DNA of 64,000 bases, taken from assembly GCF_009712475.1 (NCBI RefSeq), contig NZ_VCJO01000005.1, forward strand, positions 251,850-315,849. Direction: 5' to 3'. The notes beneath the pieces were generated by a model that saw only the letters and a program-made list of their open reading frames with translations, did not search any database and had not been told where the DNA came from. Within the stretch, counting starts at the first letter, position 1. Every line of letters starts with the position of its first letter. This DNA is from Micromonospora sp. CP22. GTDB lineage: Bacteria; Actinomycetota; Actinomycetes; Mycobacteriales; Micromonosporaceae. Shown piece after piece: positions 41,665 to 50,907 of this stretch. A program made the translations under genes and the position numbers.

Positions 41665-44043
41665 ATGTCCGACACCTTGGCCGCCGAGGGCGGCGGGATC
41701 TCCCTCACCGGAGCCAATGTCACGTACGTCGTCATCGCCGCGGTGATCGCGCTGGTCGCGCTCGCCTTCGCCGCCGCGTTGACGAAGACGGTGCTGGCTG
41801 CCGGTAAGGGCACCACCAACATGCAGGAGATCTCCGGGGCCGTGCAGGAGGGCGCCTCGGCCTACCTGTTCCGGCAGTTCCGGACCCTGGCGATCTTCGT
41901 GGTGATCGCCGTGGTTCTGCTGTTCCTGCTGCCGGTGCACAACACCGACGGCAGTGAAGTCGCGGTGAAGATCGGTCGTTCGCTCTTCTTCGTGGTCGGT
42001 GCTCTGTTCAGCGCCTTCATCGGCGGCGCGGGCATGTGGCTGGCGACCCGGGCCAACCTGCGGGTGGCCGCCGCCGCCCGGGAGCGTGAAGGTGGCCGGG
42101 AGTCGGCCATGAAGATCGCCTTCCGGACCGGTGGCGTCGTCGGCTTCCTCACCGTCGGCCTGGGCCTCTTCGGTGCCGCGCTGGTCGTGCTGATCTTCCG
42201 GGGCGACGCGCCGACGGTGCTGGAGGGCTTCGGCTTCGGCGCCGCCCTGCTGGCCATGTTCATGCGGGTCGGTGGCGGCATCTTCACCAAGGCCGCCGAC
42301 GTCGGGGCCGACCTGGTCGGCAAGGTGGAGCAGGGCATCCCCGAGGACGACCCCCGCAACGCCGCCACCATCGCCGACAACGTGGGTGACAACGTCGGTG
42401 ACTGCGCCGGCATGGCCGCCGACCTCTTCGAGTCGTACGCGGTCACCCTGGTCGCCGCGCTGATCCTGGGTCGGGCCGCGTTCGGCTCCGACGGCCTGGT
42501 GCTGCCGCTGATCATCTCCACGATCGGTGTGCTGGTCGCCATCATCGGTGTCTTCATCACCCGGCTGCGCACCTCCGACCGCAACGGTCTGACCGCGATC
42601 AACCGGGCCTTCTACCTCTCCGCGCTGATCTCGGCGGTGCTGGTCGCGGTGGCCACCTTCGCCTACCTTCAGCCGTCCTGGGCGGCGCAGCTCGGCGACG
42701 ACTGGCGGGAGACCCTCAACGTCAACGGCGGCGACCCGCTCTTCGGCCCGCGTGGCGTGGTCATCGGCGCGGTCGTCATCGGCATCGTGCTGGCCGCCGC
42801 CATCCAGGCGCTCACCGGCTACTTCACCGAGACCGACCGGCGTCCGGTGCAGGACATCGGCAAGAGCTCCCAGACCGGCCCGGCGACCGTCATCCTCGCC
42901 GGCATCAGCGTCGGCCTGGAGTCGGCGGTCTACTCGGCGCTGCTCATCGCCGCCGGTGTCTTCGGCGCCTTCCTGCTGGGCGGCGGCTCCATCACCCTCT
43001 CGCTGTTCGCCGTGGCGCTGGCCGGTACCGGTCTGCTCACCACCGTCGGCGTGATCGTCGCGATGGACACCTTCGGCCCGATCTCCGACAACGCCCAGGG
43101 CGTGGCCGAGATGTCCGGCGACATCGACGAGCACGGTGCTCGTACGCTCACCGAGTTGGACGCCGTCGGTAACACCACCAAGGCGATCACCAAGGGCATC
43201 GCGATCGCCACGGCGGTGCTGGCCGCGACCGCGCTGTTCGGCTCCTACACCGACACGCTGCGCACCGCGTACGCGGACGCGGGTGTCGGCGACGTGAACG
43301 ACATGATCCTCAACGCGTTGAACGTGTCGAACCCGCAGAACCTGGTCGGCCTGATCATCGGCGCGGCGGTGGTGTTCCTCTTCTCCGGCCTGGCCATCAA
43401 CGCGGTCTCCCGCTCGGCGGGCGCCGTGGTGATGGAGGTTCGTCGGCAGTTCCGTGAGCTGCCCGGGATCATGGACCGCACGCAGCGTCCGGAGTACGGC
43501 AAGGTCGTCGACATCTGCACCCGGGACGCGCAGCGCGAGCTGCTCACCCCCGGTCTGCTGGCCATCATGGCGCCGATCGCGGTCGGCTTCGGTCTCGGAC
43601 CGGGCGCGCTGGCGTCGTACCTGGCCGGTGCGATCGGTGCCGGCACGCTGATGGCGGTCTTCCTGGCCAACTCCGGTGGCGCCTGGGACAACAGCAAGAA
43701 GATGGTCGAGGACGGCGCGTACGGCGGCAAGAACTCCGAGGCGCACGCCGCGACCGTCATCGGTGACACCGTCGGTGACCCGTTCAAGGACACCGCCGGC
43801 CCGGCGATCAACCCGCTGATCAAGGTGATGAACCTGGTGGCGCTGCTGATCGCACCGGCCGTGGTGGCGTGGAGCGTGGGCGACGACCGCAACGTCGGCC
43901 TGCGGGTCACCATCGCGGTCGTGGCGACGCTGATCGTCGTCGCGGCGGTGGTGTTCAGCAAGCGCAAGAGCATCGCGATGGGCGACGACGCGGGCAGCGG
44001 TTCCGGCAGCGGGGATCCGCGTCCGGAGGAGATCAAGGCCTGA
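41665..44043 (+). CDS. hppA: K+-insensitive proton-pumping pyrophosphatase
   Basis: This 792-residue membrane pump hydrolyses pyrophosphate and moves protons. Sixteen helices are expected. Signature sites include DVGADLVGK (about residue 211), DNVGDNVGDCAGMAADL, and GDTVGDPFKDTAGPAINPL near the C terminus. GNTTKA has Lys at about residue 506, where K+-dependent enzymes carry Ala, so this is the K+-independent type. ATG at 41665 has AGGAGGA about 7 bases upstream. A 17-bp perfect terminator follows. Confidence 0.96.
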   Translation: MSDTLAAEGGGISLTGANVTYVVIAAVIALVALAFAAALTKTVLAAGKGTTNMQEISGAVQEGASAYLFRQFRTLAIFVVIAVVLLFLLPVHNTDGSEVAVKIGRSLFFVVGALFSAFIGGAGMWLATRANLRVAAAAREREGGRESAMKIAFRTGGVVGFLTVGLGLFGAALVVLIFRGDAPTVLEGFGFGAALLAMFMRVGGGIFTKAADVGADLVGKVEQGIPEDDPRNAATIADNVGDNVGDCAGMAADLFESYAVTLVAALILGRAAFGSDGLVLPLIISTIGVLVAIIGVFITRLRTSDRNGLTAINRAFYLSALISAVLVAVATFAYLQPSWAAQLGDDWRETLNVNGGDPLFGPRGVVIGAVVIGIVLAAAIQALTGYFTETDRRPVQDIGKSSQTGPATVILAGISVGLESAVYSALLIAAGVFGAFLLGGGSITLSLFAVALAGTGLLTTVGVIVAMDTFGPISDNAQGVAEMSGDIDEHGARTLTELDAVGNTTKAITKGIAIATAVLAATALFGSYTDTLRTAYADAGVGDVNDMILNALNVSNPQNLVGLIIGAAVVFLFSGLAINAVSRSAGAVVMEVRRQFRELPGIMDRTQRPEYGKVVDICTRDAQRELLTPGLLAIMAPIAVGFGLGPGALASYLAGAIGAGTLMAVFLANSGGAWDNSKKMVEDGAYGGKNSEAHAATVIGDTVGDPFKDTAGPAINPLIKVMNLVALLIAPAVVAWSVGDDRNVGLRVTIAVVATLIVVAAVVFSKRKSIAMGDDAGSGSGSGDPRPEEIKA

Positions 44044-44056
44044 CGCGTACCACCTC

Positions 44057-44097
44057 ACCGGTCCCCGGTCGGCGACGTCTGCCGACCGGGGACCGGT
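44057..44097 (+). terminator. Terminator of hppA
   Basis: A perfect 17-bp stem (ACCGGTCCCCGGTCGGC with its complement) around GACGTCT begins 14 bases after the stop. Confidence 0.88.
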
Positions 44098-44162
44098 CGC
44101 TTGTGTGGGCCCGGTACCGACGACCGGTGCCGACCGGCAGCAGAAGCCGTACGCTGCAACGC

Positions 44163-44705
44163 ATGCGTACGTGCCGGGCGGCAGCCGCCGGAAAGTTCAC
44201 GGTGGTCCTGGCCACGCTGTTGCTGCTGACCGCGTGCGGCTCCAGCGGTCCCAGTCCACGGGCCTGGGCCGCCTCGGTCTGCTCGGCGCTCACCCCCTGG
44301 CGCGCCGAGATCAGCAAATTGACCAGTAGCACCGACCAGCAGATGACCGCGCAGACCACGCCGGCACAGGCCAAGGAGAACCTGGTGCGACTCTTCGGCG
44401 GCGCGGAGCAGGCCAGCGAGACCGCCCGACGCAAGGTGGAGCAGGCCGGGGTGCCCGAGGTCGAGCACGGCGAGGAGGTCTCCGCCGGATTCAGCGCCTC
44501 GCTCGCGTCGATGCGGGACGCCTACGGCCGGGCCCGGAGCACCATCGACGGTCTGGGTACCGGAGAGGCCAGCACCTTCTACGAAGGCGTCCAGGACGCG
44601 GTGGAGGTCCTCCAACGGGAGTACGACGCGAGCGCGTTGGACACCAGCCGGCTGGACTCGGAGGAGCTGAAGCGTGCCTTCGACGAGGTACCCGAATGCC
44701 GTTGA
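44163..44705 (+). CDS. Putative lipoprotein, function unknown
   Basis: This 180-residue protein has a lipoprotein signal peptide (KFTVVLATLLLLTACGSS, lipobox LTAC). The mature part is helical and begins SPRAWAASVCSALTPWRAEI, a layout shared by many conserved actinobacterial lipoproteins. Two further cysteines (SVCSAL and the C-terminal PECR) could form a disulfide outside the cell. Its end overlaps the next gene by 10 bases. Confidence 0.82.
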   Translation: MRTCRAAAAGKFTVVLATLLLLTACGSSGPSPRAWAASVCSALTPWRAEISKLTSSTDQQMTAQTTPAQAKENLVRLFGGAEQASETARRKVEQAGVPEVEHGEEVSAGFSASLASMRDAYGRARSTIDGLGTGEASTFYEGVQDAVEVLQREYDASALDTSRLDSEELKRAFDEVPECR

Positions 44706-45460
44706 GCGGTTCCGGTGAGACACCGGCGGCGCAACCGCTGCCGGTGTCTTTCCCGCCGCCCGTCGAGACGCCGTCGGGGTCGCGCCGCCGCCGGATGCCC
44801 GGCCGCCGATCCGCCCCGGTGAGCCTGCCGCCCGACGACCACCGGGACGACCCGCCGCCACCGCCCGACGCGACCGGCACCGAACGGCAACTGGTCTTCT
44901 TCGGCGCGGAGACCGGGGAACCGTCGGTAGCCGATCTCGCCGGGCTGCTCGCCGGCCCGGGTGAGGTGCACCGGATGGGCGGCACGGCCCGGTTGTCGGT
45001 GCGGGTGGCGGCGGCGTGGCGGGTCCACGTGCTCATCGGTGAGCTGGCCCAGCGGGGTGTCCGGAGCACCTGGGCACCCACCGAGGACGACGGTTACCTG
45101 GTGCGGACCGCGTACACCCGGTCGTTGGTGCCGCTCGCGGCGGCCTGGCTGCGCGGCCCGACGCAGCAGCCCCCGCCGGGATTCCAGCTCGACGGTCGGC
45201 GGCTGCGCCTCTGGCTCGCTGCGGCCGGTGTGGCCGATCCGCCCGATTTCCTGCTCCAGCTCGGCGGCAGCGATCCACAGCGGTGGGCGGTGGTCGGTGC
45301 CGCCCTGGCCGCGGCCGGGCTGACCGGTGAGCTGACCGAGGCGGGACCGGGTGGTCCCGCGTACCGGATCGCGGGCCGTCGCTGGACGCGGCGGCTGGCC
45401 GAACTGGTCGGCGAGCGCCCGCCGACGAGCCCGCCCACGGCCTGGCCGAGCCGGATCTGA
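44696..45460 (+). CDS. Conserved actinobacterial protein, function unknown
   Basis: This 254-residue soluble protein has a Pro/Arg-rich first ~60 residues and a folded rest. Recognisable stretches are VHVLIGELAQRGVRSTW and AAWLRGPTQQPPPGFQLDG, with WALVGAAL-type helices. Genes of this type lie between hppA and topA in other actinobacteria, as I recall. ATG at 44696 overlaps the lipoprotein gene, so the two are co-transcribed. Confidence 0.78.
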   Translation: MPLSGSGETPAAQPLPVSFPPPVETPSGSRRRRMPGRRSAPVSLPPDDHRDDPPPPPDATGTERQLVFFGAETGEPSVADLAGLLAGPGEVHRMGGTARLSVRVAAAWRVHVLIGELAQRGVRSTWAPTEDDGYLVRTAYTRSLVPLAAAWLRGPTQQPPPGFQLDGRRLRLWLAAAGVADPPDFLLQLGGSDPQRWAVVGAALAAAGLTGELTEAGPGGPAYRIAGRRWTRRLAELVGERPPTSPPTAWPSRI

Positions 45461-45762
45461 CCGCAGGCGGGGCTGTCCGATCGGAGACAGCCGGATGTCG
45501 GGGAACACCGGGAGAATCGGCCGGGTTTGACCTCCACCGAGGGGCTGCCATGGTCACAGCGGCCCGCTCGACACCCTACCCAGGGTGTACGGTGACGCCG
45601 TCCGGCGTGACCACAGATCGTCCCGGGCGGATCGCCGCCCGCGAAACTAGAAACACGGACGGCGCGTTACGTTGGACATCTGGACCGCCGGGAACCGGTG
45701 GGTCGAGTGCGCCCCAAGCCGGCCAGGCGCGGCCATTGAGTGGGAATGAGGTCGAAACAGAC
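45461..45762. other. topA leader region with two adjacent hairpins
   Basis: This 302-bp gap holds no convincing gene. ACACCCT/AGGGTGT (45571-45588) and GGTGACGCC/GGCGTGACC (45591-45612, one mismatch) could form neighbouring stems about 150 bases before topA. The topA promoter is expected here but I could not fix its elements. Confidence 0.4.
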
Positions 45763-48597
45763 GTGCCGAGTAACGCTGGAACCACCCGTCTGGTCATCGT
45801 CGAGTCTCCGGCGAAGGCCAAGACGATCTCGGGCTACCTCGGCCCGGGGTACGTTGTGGAAGCCAGCTTCGGGCACGTGCGTGACCTGCCCCGCAACGCC
45901 GCCGACGTGCCCGCGAAGTACAAGGGCGAACCGTGGGCCCGACTCGGCGTCGACGTGGACAACGGCTTCCACGCCCTCTATGTCGTCTCCCCCGACCGCA
46001 AGCAGCAGATCAACAAGCTGACCAAGCTGGCCAAGGAGGTCGACGAGATCTTCCTGGCCACGGATGAGGACCGCGAGGGCGAGGCGATCGCCTGGCACCT
46101 GGTGGAGACGCTCAAGCCCAAGGTGCCGGTCCGGCGGATGGTCTTCCACGAGATCACCAAGCCGGCCATCCAGGCGGCGGTGGCCAACCCACGGGAGATC
46201 GACCGGGATCTGGTGGATGCCCAGGAGGCCCGGCGCATCCTCGACCGGCTGTACGGCTACGAGGTCTCCCCGGTGCTGTGGAAGAAGGTCATGCCGAAAC
46301 TCTCGGCGGGCCGGGTGCAGTCCGTGGCCACCCGGATCGTGGTCGAGCGGGAGCGGCAGCGGATGGCCTTCCGCACCGCCGAGTACTGGGACATCCTGGC
46401 CACCCTCGCGGTGACCAACCCGGGCGAGGGGCCACGCAGCTTCAACGCCACCCTGGTGGCGCTCAACGGTGACCGGATCGCCACCGGCAAGGACTTCGAG
46501 CCGACCACCGGTCGGGTCAAGCCCGGCGCCGGTGTGGTCCACCTCGACGAGGGCGGGGCCCGAGGGCTCGCCGCCCGGTTGGCGGGGCGGCCGTTCACCG
46601 TCACCCGGGTCGAGGAGAAGCCCTACCGACGCCGCCCGTACGCCCCCTTCATCACCTCCACCCTCCAGCAGGAGGCGGCCCGGAAGCTGCGGTTCTCGTC
46701 GCAGCAGACGATGCGTACCGCGCAGCGGCTCTACGAGAACGGCTACATCACCTATATGCGTACCGACTCGGTGAACCTGTCGGAGACCGCCATCGCGGCG
46801 GCCCGTCGGCAGATCGTCGAGCTGTACGGCGAGCGCAGCGTGCCGCCGGAGCCGCGCCGCTACACCGGCAAGGTGAAGAACGCGCAGGAGGCGCACGAGG
46901 CGATCCGCCCGGCCGGGGACAACTTCCGCACCCCCGGTGACGTGGCCAAGGAGCTGTCGGCCGAGGAGTTCAAGCTCTACGAGCTGATCTGGCGGCGCAC
47001 CATCGCCTCGCAGATGACCGACGCGGTCGGCTCCAGCGTCTCGGTCCGCATCCGGGCGACCACCTCCGGTGGCGAGGAGGCGGACTTCGGCGCCACCGGC
47101 AAGACCATCACCGACCCGGGCTTCCTGCGGGCGTACGTCGAGTCCAGCGACGACGAGAACGCCGAGGCCGAGGATGCCGAACGTCGGCTGCCGAACCTGG
47201 TCAAGGACCAGCCGCTGACCGCCGAGGAACTGGCCGCGCAGGGGCACCACACCCAGCCGCCGGCCCGCTACACGGAGGCGTCGCTGGTCAAGGCCCTGGA
47301 GGAGTTGGGCATCGGCCGTCCCTCGACGTACGCGTCGATCATGCAGACGATCCAGGACCGGGGGTACGTCTTCAAGCGCGGTCAGGCGATGATCCCGTCG
47401 TTCCTGGCCTTCGCGGTGATCGGGCTGATGGAACGGCACTACCCGCGCCTGATCGACTACGACTTCACCGCGAGCATGGAGAACGAGCTGGACGAGATCG
47501 CCGGTGGCGACCACGCCGCCGTCGACTTCCTCACCGCGTTCTACTTCGGCACCACCAACGGTGCCGGTGACCAGGACATCGCCCGTTCCGGCGGGCTGAA
47601 GAAGCTGGTCACCGAGAACCTCAGCGACATCGACGCGCGCAGCGTCAACTCCATCCCGCTGTTCACCGACGACGAGGGGCGTGAGGTGGTGGTGCGGGTC
47701 GGCCGCTACGGGCCGTACCTGCAGCGCCGGGTGCCGGGTGAGGAGCAGGCACCCGCGGCGGAGGGCGAGGAGGGCGCCAGCCCGGGTGACCGGGCACCGA
47801 TCCCGGAAGGGTTGGCGCCGGACGAGCTGACCCCGGAGAAGGTGCACGAGCTGTTCCTCGGCGGCGGGGGCGAACGCAAGCTGGGTGACGACCCGTCGAC
47901 CGGGGAGCCGATCGTGCTCAAATCCGGCCGGTTCGGGCCGTACGTGGCCAGTGGGGAGCGCAAGTCGTCGCTGCTGCGTTCGCAGTCGCCGGATTCGCTC
48001 ACCCTCGACGAGGCGCTCAAGCTGCTCAGCCTGCCCCGGTTGATCGGGGTCGACCCGAACGGCGCGGAGGTCTACGCCAACAACGGCCGCTACGGCCCGT
48101 ACGTCAAGCGTGGTGACGAGTTCCGCTCGCTGGACTCGGAAGAGAAGATGTTCACCATCACGCTGGACGAGGCGTTGGCGCTGCTGGCCGCGCCGAAGAC
48201 CCGCCAGCGTCGGGCGGCTGCTCCGCCGCTGCGGGAGATGGGTGTCGACCCGCTGACCGAGAAGCCGCTGGTCATCAAGGACGGCCGGTTCGGCCCGTAC
48301 GTCACCGACGGGGAGACCAACGCCTCGTTGCGGCGCGGGCAGACGCCCGAGGCGTTGAGCATTGAGGAAGCCTCCGAGATGCTCGCCGAGAAGCGGGCGA
48401 AGGGCCCGGCCCCGAAGAAGAAGGCCGCCGCCAAGAAGGCCCCGGCCAAGAAGGCCACCAAGGCCACCAAGGCTACCGCCGCGAAGGCCGCTAAGTCCAC
48501 CGCCACCAAGGCGACCAAGTCCACGGCCGCGAAGGCGACGAAGGCGACCGCCGCCAAGGCCGCCAAGGCGACCAAGGCCACCCGCACCGCCGACTGA
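45763..48597 (+). CDS. topA: DNA topoisomerase I
   Basis: This 944-residue type IA enzyme relaxes negative supercoils. The Toprim domain starts with LVIVESPAKAKTI and includes DEDREGEAIAWH. The active-site tyrosine lies in ITYMRTDS (about residue 330). Four C-terminal repeats contain GRFGPYV or GRYGPYV. Residues ~883-944 form a Lys/Ala-rich tail of KATKAT-type repeats, which in actinobacteria improves DNA binding and processivity. There is no zinc-finger domain, as is normal for this phylum. GTG at 45763 is chosen from homologue starts; the frame is open further upstream. Confidence 0.95.
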   Translation: MPSNAGTTRLVIVESPAKAKTISGYLGPGYVVEASFGHVRDLPRNAADVPAKYKGEPWARLGVDVDNGFHALYVVSPDRKQQINKLTKLAKEVDEIFLATDEDREGEAIAWHLVETLKPKVPVRRMVFHEITKPAIQAAVANPREIDRDLVDAQEARRILDRLYGYEVSPVLWKKVMPKLSAGRVQSVATRIVVERERQRMAFRTAEYWDILATLAVTNPGEGPRSFNATLVALNGDRIATGKDFEPTTGRVKPGAGVVHLDEGGARGLAARLAGRPFTVTRVEEKPYRRRPYAPFITSTLQQEAARKLRFSSQQTMRTAQRLYENGYITYMRTDSVNLSETAIAAARRQIVELYGERSVPPEPRRYTGKVKNAQEAHEAIRPAGDNFRTPGDVAKELSAEEFKLYELIWRRTIASQMTDAVGSSVSVRIRATTSGGEEADFGATGKTITDPGFLRAYVESSDDENAEAEDAERRLPNLVKDQPLTAEELAAQGHHTQPPARYTEASLVKALEELGIGRPSTYASIMQTIQDRGYVFKRGQAMIPSFLAFAVIGLMERHYPRLIDYDFTASMENELDEIAGGDHAAVDFLTAFYFGTTNGAGDQDIARSGGLKKLVTENLSDIDARSVNSIPLFTDDEGREVVVRVGRYGPYLQRRVPGEEQAPAAEGEEGASPGDRAPIPEGLAPDELTPEKVHELFLGGGGERKLGDDPSTGEPIVLKSGRFGPYVASGERKSSLLRSQSPDSLTLDEALKLLSLPRLIGVDPNGAEVYANNGRYGPYVKRGDEFRSLDSEEKMFTITLDEALALLAAPKTRQRRAAAPPLREMGVDPLTEKPLVIKDGRFGPYVTDGETNASLRRGQTPEALSIEEASEMLAEKRAKGPAPKKKAAAKKAPAKKATKATKATAAKAAKSTATKATKSTAAKATKATAAKAAKATKATRTAD

Positions 48598-48608
48598 CGT
48601 CGCCGAAG

Positions 48609-48640
48609 CCCGAAACCGCCCCAGGAGGGGCGTTCTCGGG
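48609..48640. terminator. Hairpin between topA and the lactone oxidase
   Basis: CCCGAAACCGCCCC pairs with GGGGCGTTCTCGGG with two mismatches around AGGA, between convergent genes. Confidence 0.6.
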
Positions 48641-48656
48641 CCGGGACGTTCTCGGG

Positions 48657-49973
48657 TCAGCCGAGGACGGCGGTGAGGTGCGGGCTGGTGAAGATGCGGT
48701 GGGGGTCGAGGCGGGCGCGGACGGCCTGGAAATCAGCCCAGCGCGGATAGGCGGGGGCGAGCGAGGCGGCGTCACGCCAGTGCAGCTTGCCCCAGTGCGG
48801 TCGGCCACCCAGCCCGGTCGCCACCTCCTCGAAGGCCCGGAAGTACGGCTCGTAGGGCATGCCGACGTACTGGTGCAGGGCGACGTATGCCGAGTCGCGG
48901 CCGTGGGAGTGGGACAGCCAGATCGGGTCACCGGCGGCGAAGCGCACCTCGACCGGGAAGAGCACCTTGAACGGCAGCCCGTCGATGATCCGACGCACCG
49001 CGTCCAGCGCTTCGGGCAGGGCCTCGCGGGGCAGCGCGTACTCCATCTCCAGGAAGCGGACCCGGCGCGGGGTGCAGAAGACCGCGTCGGAGCGACCGGT
49101 GTAGCGCCGTTCGGTGAGCGCCCGCGCGGAGATCGCGCTGATGCCGGGTGCCAGGCCCGGCGCGGCACGACCGAGCCGACAGGCCCCGGCGAAGACGGTG
49201 TTGGCCAGGAAGTCGTCGTCCAGCCAGCTGCGCCAGCGGGACAGTGGGCGGTCGTCGACCGCTACTCGGTCGTTCGTCTTGAGCTGCACGCGGCTGGTGT
49301 AGGGGAACCAGAAGAACTCCAGGTGGTCGTGGGCGGCGACCAGGTCGGGCAGTTGCGCGAGCACGGCGTCCAGCGATGCCGGGCGTTCGTGCGCCAGTAG
49401 GACGAAGGCGTCCACACAGCGCAGGGTCACCTCGACCAGGACGCCGAGCGCGCCGAGGGAGACGCGGGCGGCGTCGAACACCTCCGGATGCTCCTCGGCG
49501 GAGCAGCGCAGCACCTCGCCGGTGCCGGTGACCAGGGTCAGCGCCTCGACGAAGGTGGCCAGACCGCCGTAGGCCGCGCCGGTGCCGTGGGTACCGGTGG
49601 AGATGGCCCCGGCCACGGTCTGCGCGTCGATGTCACCGAGGTTGGGCAGGGCCAGCCGGTGTTGGGCGAGTAGCGCGTTCACCCCCCGTAACGTCATCGC
49701 GGCCGGTACGGTGACGAGGCGTCGATCGACGTCTACGCGTACGTCGATGGCGAGTCGGGTCAGGTCCATCCGCTGTCCGTCGCTGACCGCGACGGGTGTG
49801 AAGGAGTGACCACTGCCGACCGGGCGGATCCGCGCACCGGTCTCGGTGGCCCGGCGGATCTGTGCGACGGCCTCGTCGACCGAGGACGGCCGGAGCACGG
49901 CGGTGGCTACGCCGCGTTGGTTGCCCGCCCAGTTGGACCAGGCGGCGGTCTCGGTGGCGGTGCTCTCGACCAT
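48657..49973 (-). CDS. FAD-dependent sugar 1,4-lactone oxidase (D-arabinono-1,4-lactone oxidase family)
   Basis: This 438-residue flavoprotein has a VAO-type FAD domain (RPVGSGHSFTPVA, about residues 50-62; His is the usual flavin-linked residue; also STGTHGTGAAYGG). The C-terminal ALO domain carries HWGKLHWR, which binds substrate in this family. It probably oxidises an aldono-lactone or alditol; the exact substrate is open. A TetR regulator is divergent from it, and a shared 147-bp gap carries a palindrome. Confidence 0.9.
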   Translation of the reverse strand: MVESTATETAAWSNWAGNQRGVATAVLRPSSVDEAVAQIRRATETGARIRPVGSGHSFTPVAVSDGQRMDLTRLAIDVRVDVDRRLVTVPAAMTLRGVNALLAQHRLALPNLGDIDAQTVAGAISTGTHGTGAAYGGLATFVEALTLVTGTGEVLRCSAEEHPEVFDAARVSLGALGVLVEVTLRCVDAFVLLAHERPASLDAVLAQLPDLVAAHDHLEFFWFPYTSRVQLKTNDRVAVDDRPLSRWRSWLDDDFLANTVFAGACRLGRAAPGLAPGISAISARALTERRYTGRSDAVFCTPRRVRFLEMEYALPREALPEALDAVRRIIDGLPFKVLFPVEVRFAAGDPIWLSHSHGRDSAYVALHQYVGMPYEPYFRAFEEVATGLGGRPHWGKLHWRDAASLAPAYPRWADFQAVRARLDPHRIFTSPHLTAVLG

Positions 49974-49990
49974 GGTCCGACTCCCTGGAG

Positions 49991-50011
49991 ATGAATGTGA
50001 ACCGAATTCAT
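49991..50011. promoter_or_regulatory. Palindrome between the lactone oxidase and TetR genes
   Basis: ATGAAT at 49991-49996 mirrors ATTCAT at 50006-50011 across 9 bases, 18 bases before the oxidase start on the minus strand. It is a candidate operator for the divergent TetR protein. Confidence 0.4.
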
Positions 50012-50025
50012 ATCAGGAACGTTGT
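49998..50025 (+). promoter_or_regulatory. Possible SigL-type promoter upstream of the TetR gene
   Basis: TGAACC (49998-50003), 16 bases, CGTTGT (50020-50025). Spacing and -35 match the candidate at 9059-9086; the -10 shares only CGT. It overlaps the palindrome. Confidence 0.35.
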
Positions 50026-50120
50026 CCCTGGTAAACACCGCAATCGAGGTCCGCTCGTTGTACCGGTAGTCACGGACTCGTGACGTGCAGATATGTTCAT
50101 CCGTCGAGAGGGGGTGGCGA

Positions 50121-50852
50121 GTGTCCACTTCAGCCGCCACGACCGGGCCACTGCGCCGAGTACCAGTGCAGGGTCGTAGTGTCGCGCGGGTCCAGCGGAT
50201 GCTGGACGCCTGCGCCGAACTCGTCGACGAGGTGGGGTACGAGGGGCTGACCACCACCCTGCTCGCCGAGCGGGCCGAGGTGGCGATCGGGTCGGTCTAC
50301 CAGTTCTTTCCGGACAAGCGGGCGATCGTGCAGGCGCTCACGCTGCGCACGATGGAGTCCTATCTCCAGCGGCTCGACGAACGCTTCGCCTCGGACGACC
50401 TGACCCACTGGTGGGACGGAGTCGACGCGGGGATCGATGAATACATCACGATGCACCGCACCGTTCCCGGGTTCCGTACCCTGCACTTCGGCGACGTGGT
50501 CGACCTGCATCTGCTCGATGAGCAGCGGGACAACAACGGGGTGATCGCCGACCAGCTGGCCCGGGTGCTCACCGAGCGGTTCGGGCTGGCCGACGTGCCG
50601 GACCTGCGATTCCACCTGGAGATCGCGGTGGAGGCGGCCGACGCCCTGATCAAGCTGGCCTTCCGGCGGAAGCCGGACGGCGACGACCGGGTGCTGACCG
50701 AGGCGAAGGCGCTCATCCGGGAGTACCTGCACCGGCAGGTCAACGCGAGGGGGGACGCCGGCCGTCGGCCGGTGGTGCAGCCCGCGAAGCCGGCCGACGA
50801 CAAAATCGTCGCCGACGCCGAGCCGGCGCAGCCGGAGGCCCAGCCGGCCTGA
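50121..50852 (+). CDS. TetR-family transcriptional regulator
   Basis: About 243 residues. The N-terminal helix-turn-helix region has LDACAELVDEVGYEGLTTTLLAERAEVAIGSVYQFFPDKRAI in the standard TetR order. The C-terminal part is a helical ligand domain ending in a disordered Ala/Pro/Asp tail. GTG at 50121 follows a GAGGGGGTGGCGA stretch; a frame open 12 codons earlier is possible. It probably regulates the divergent oxidase gene and itself. The ligand is unknown. Confidence 0.9.
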   Translation: MSTSAATTGPLRRVPVQGRSVARVQRMLDACAELVDEVGYEGLTTTLLAERAEVAIGSVYQFFPDKRAIVQALTLRTMESYLQRLDERFASDDLTHWWDGVDAGIDEYITMHRTVPGFRTLHFGDVVDLHLLDEQRDNNGVIADQLARVLTERFGLADVPDLRFHLEIAVEAADALIKLAFRRKPDGDDRVLTEAKALIREYLHRQVNARGDAGRRPVVQPAKPADDKIVADAEPAQPEAQPA

Positions 50853-50880
50853 CCGGGCACTTTAGATCGGTAGGACCGAC

Positions 50881-50896
50881 CCCGACGGGTGTCGGG
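50881..50896. terminator. Short hairpin between convergent genes
   Basis: CCCGAC pairs with GTCGGG around GGGT, between the TetR gene and the aldolase-like gene. Weak evidence. Confidence 0.35.
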
Positions 50897-50907
50897 CGGC
50901 CGTTCGG

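Noticed and set aside
41413-44058. 881-residue minus-strand open frame opposite hppA
   Set aside because: It is a shadow of a highly conserved gene, with composition dominated by His, Arg, Asp and Gly.
45667-47847. 726-residue minus-strand open frame opposite topA
   Set aside because: It is a shadow of topA, with no recognisable domain.
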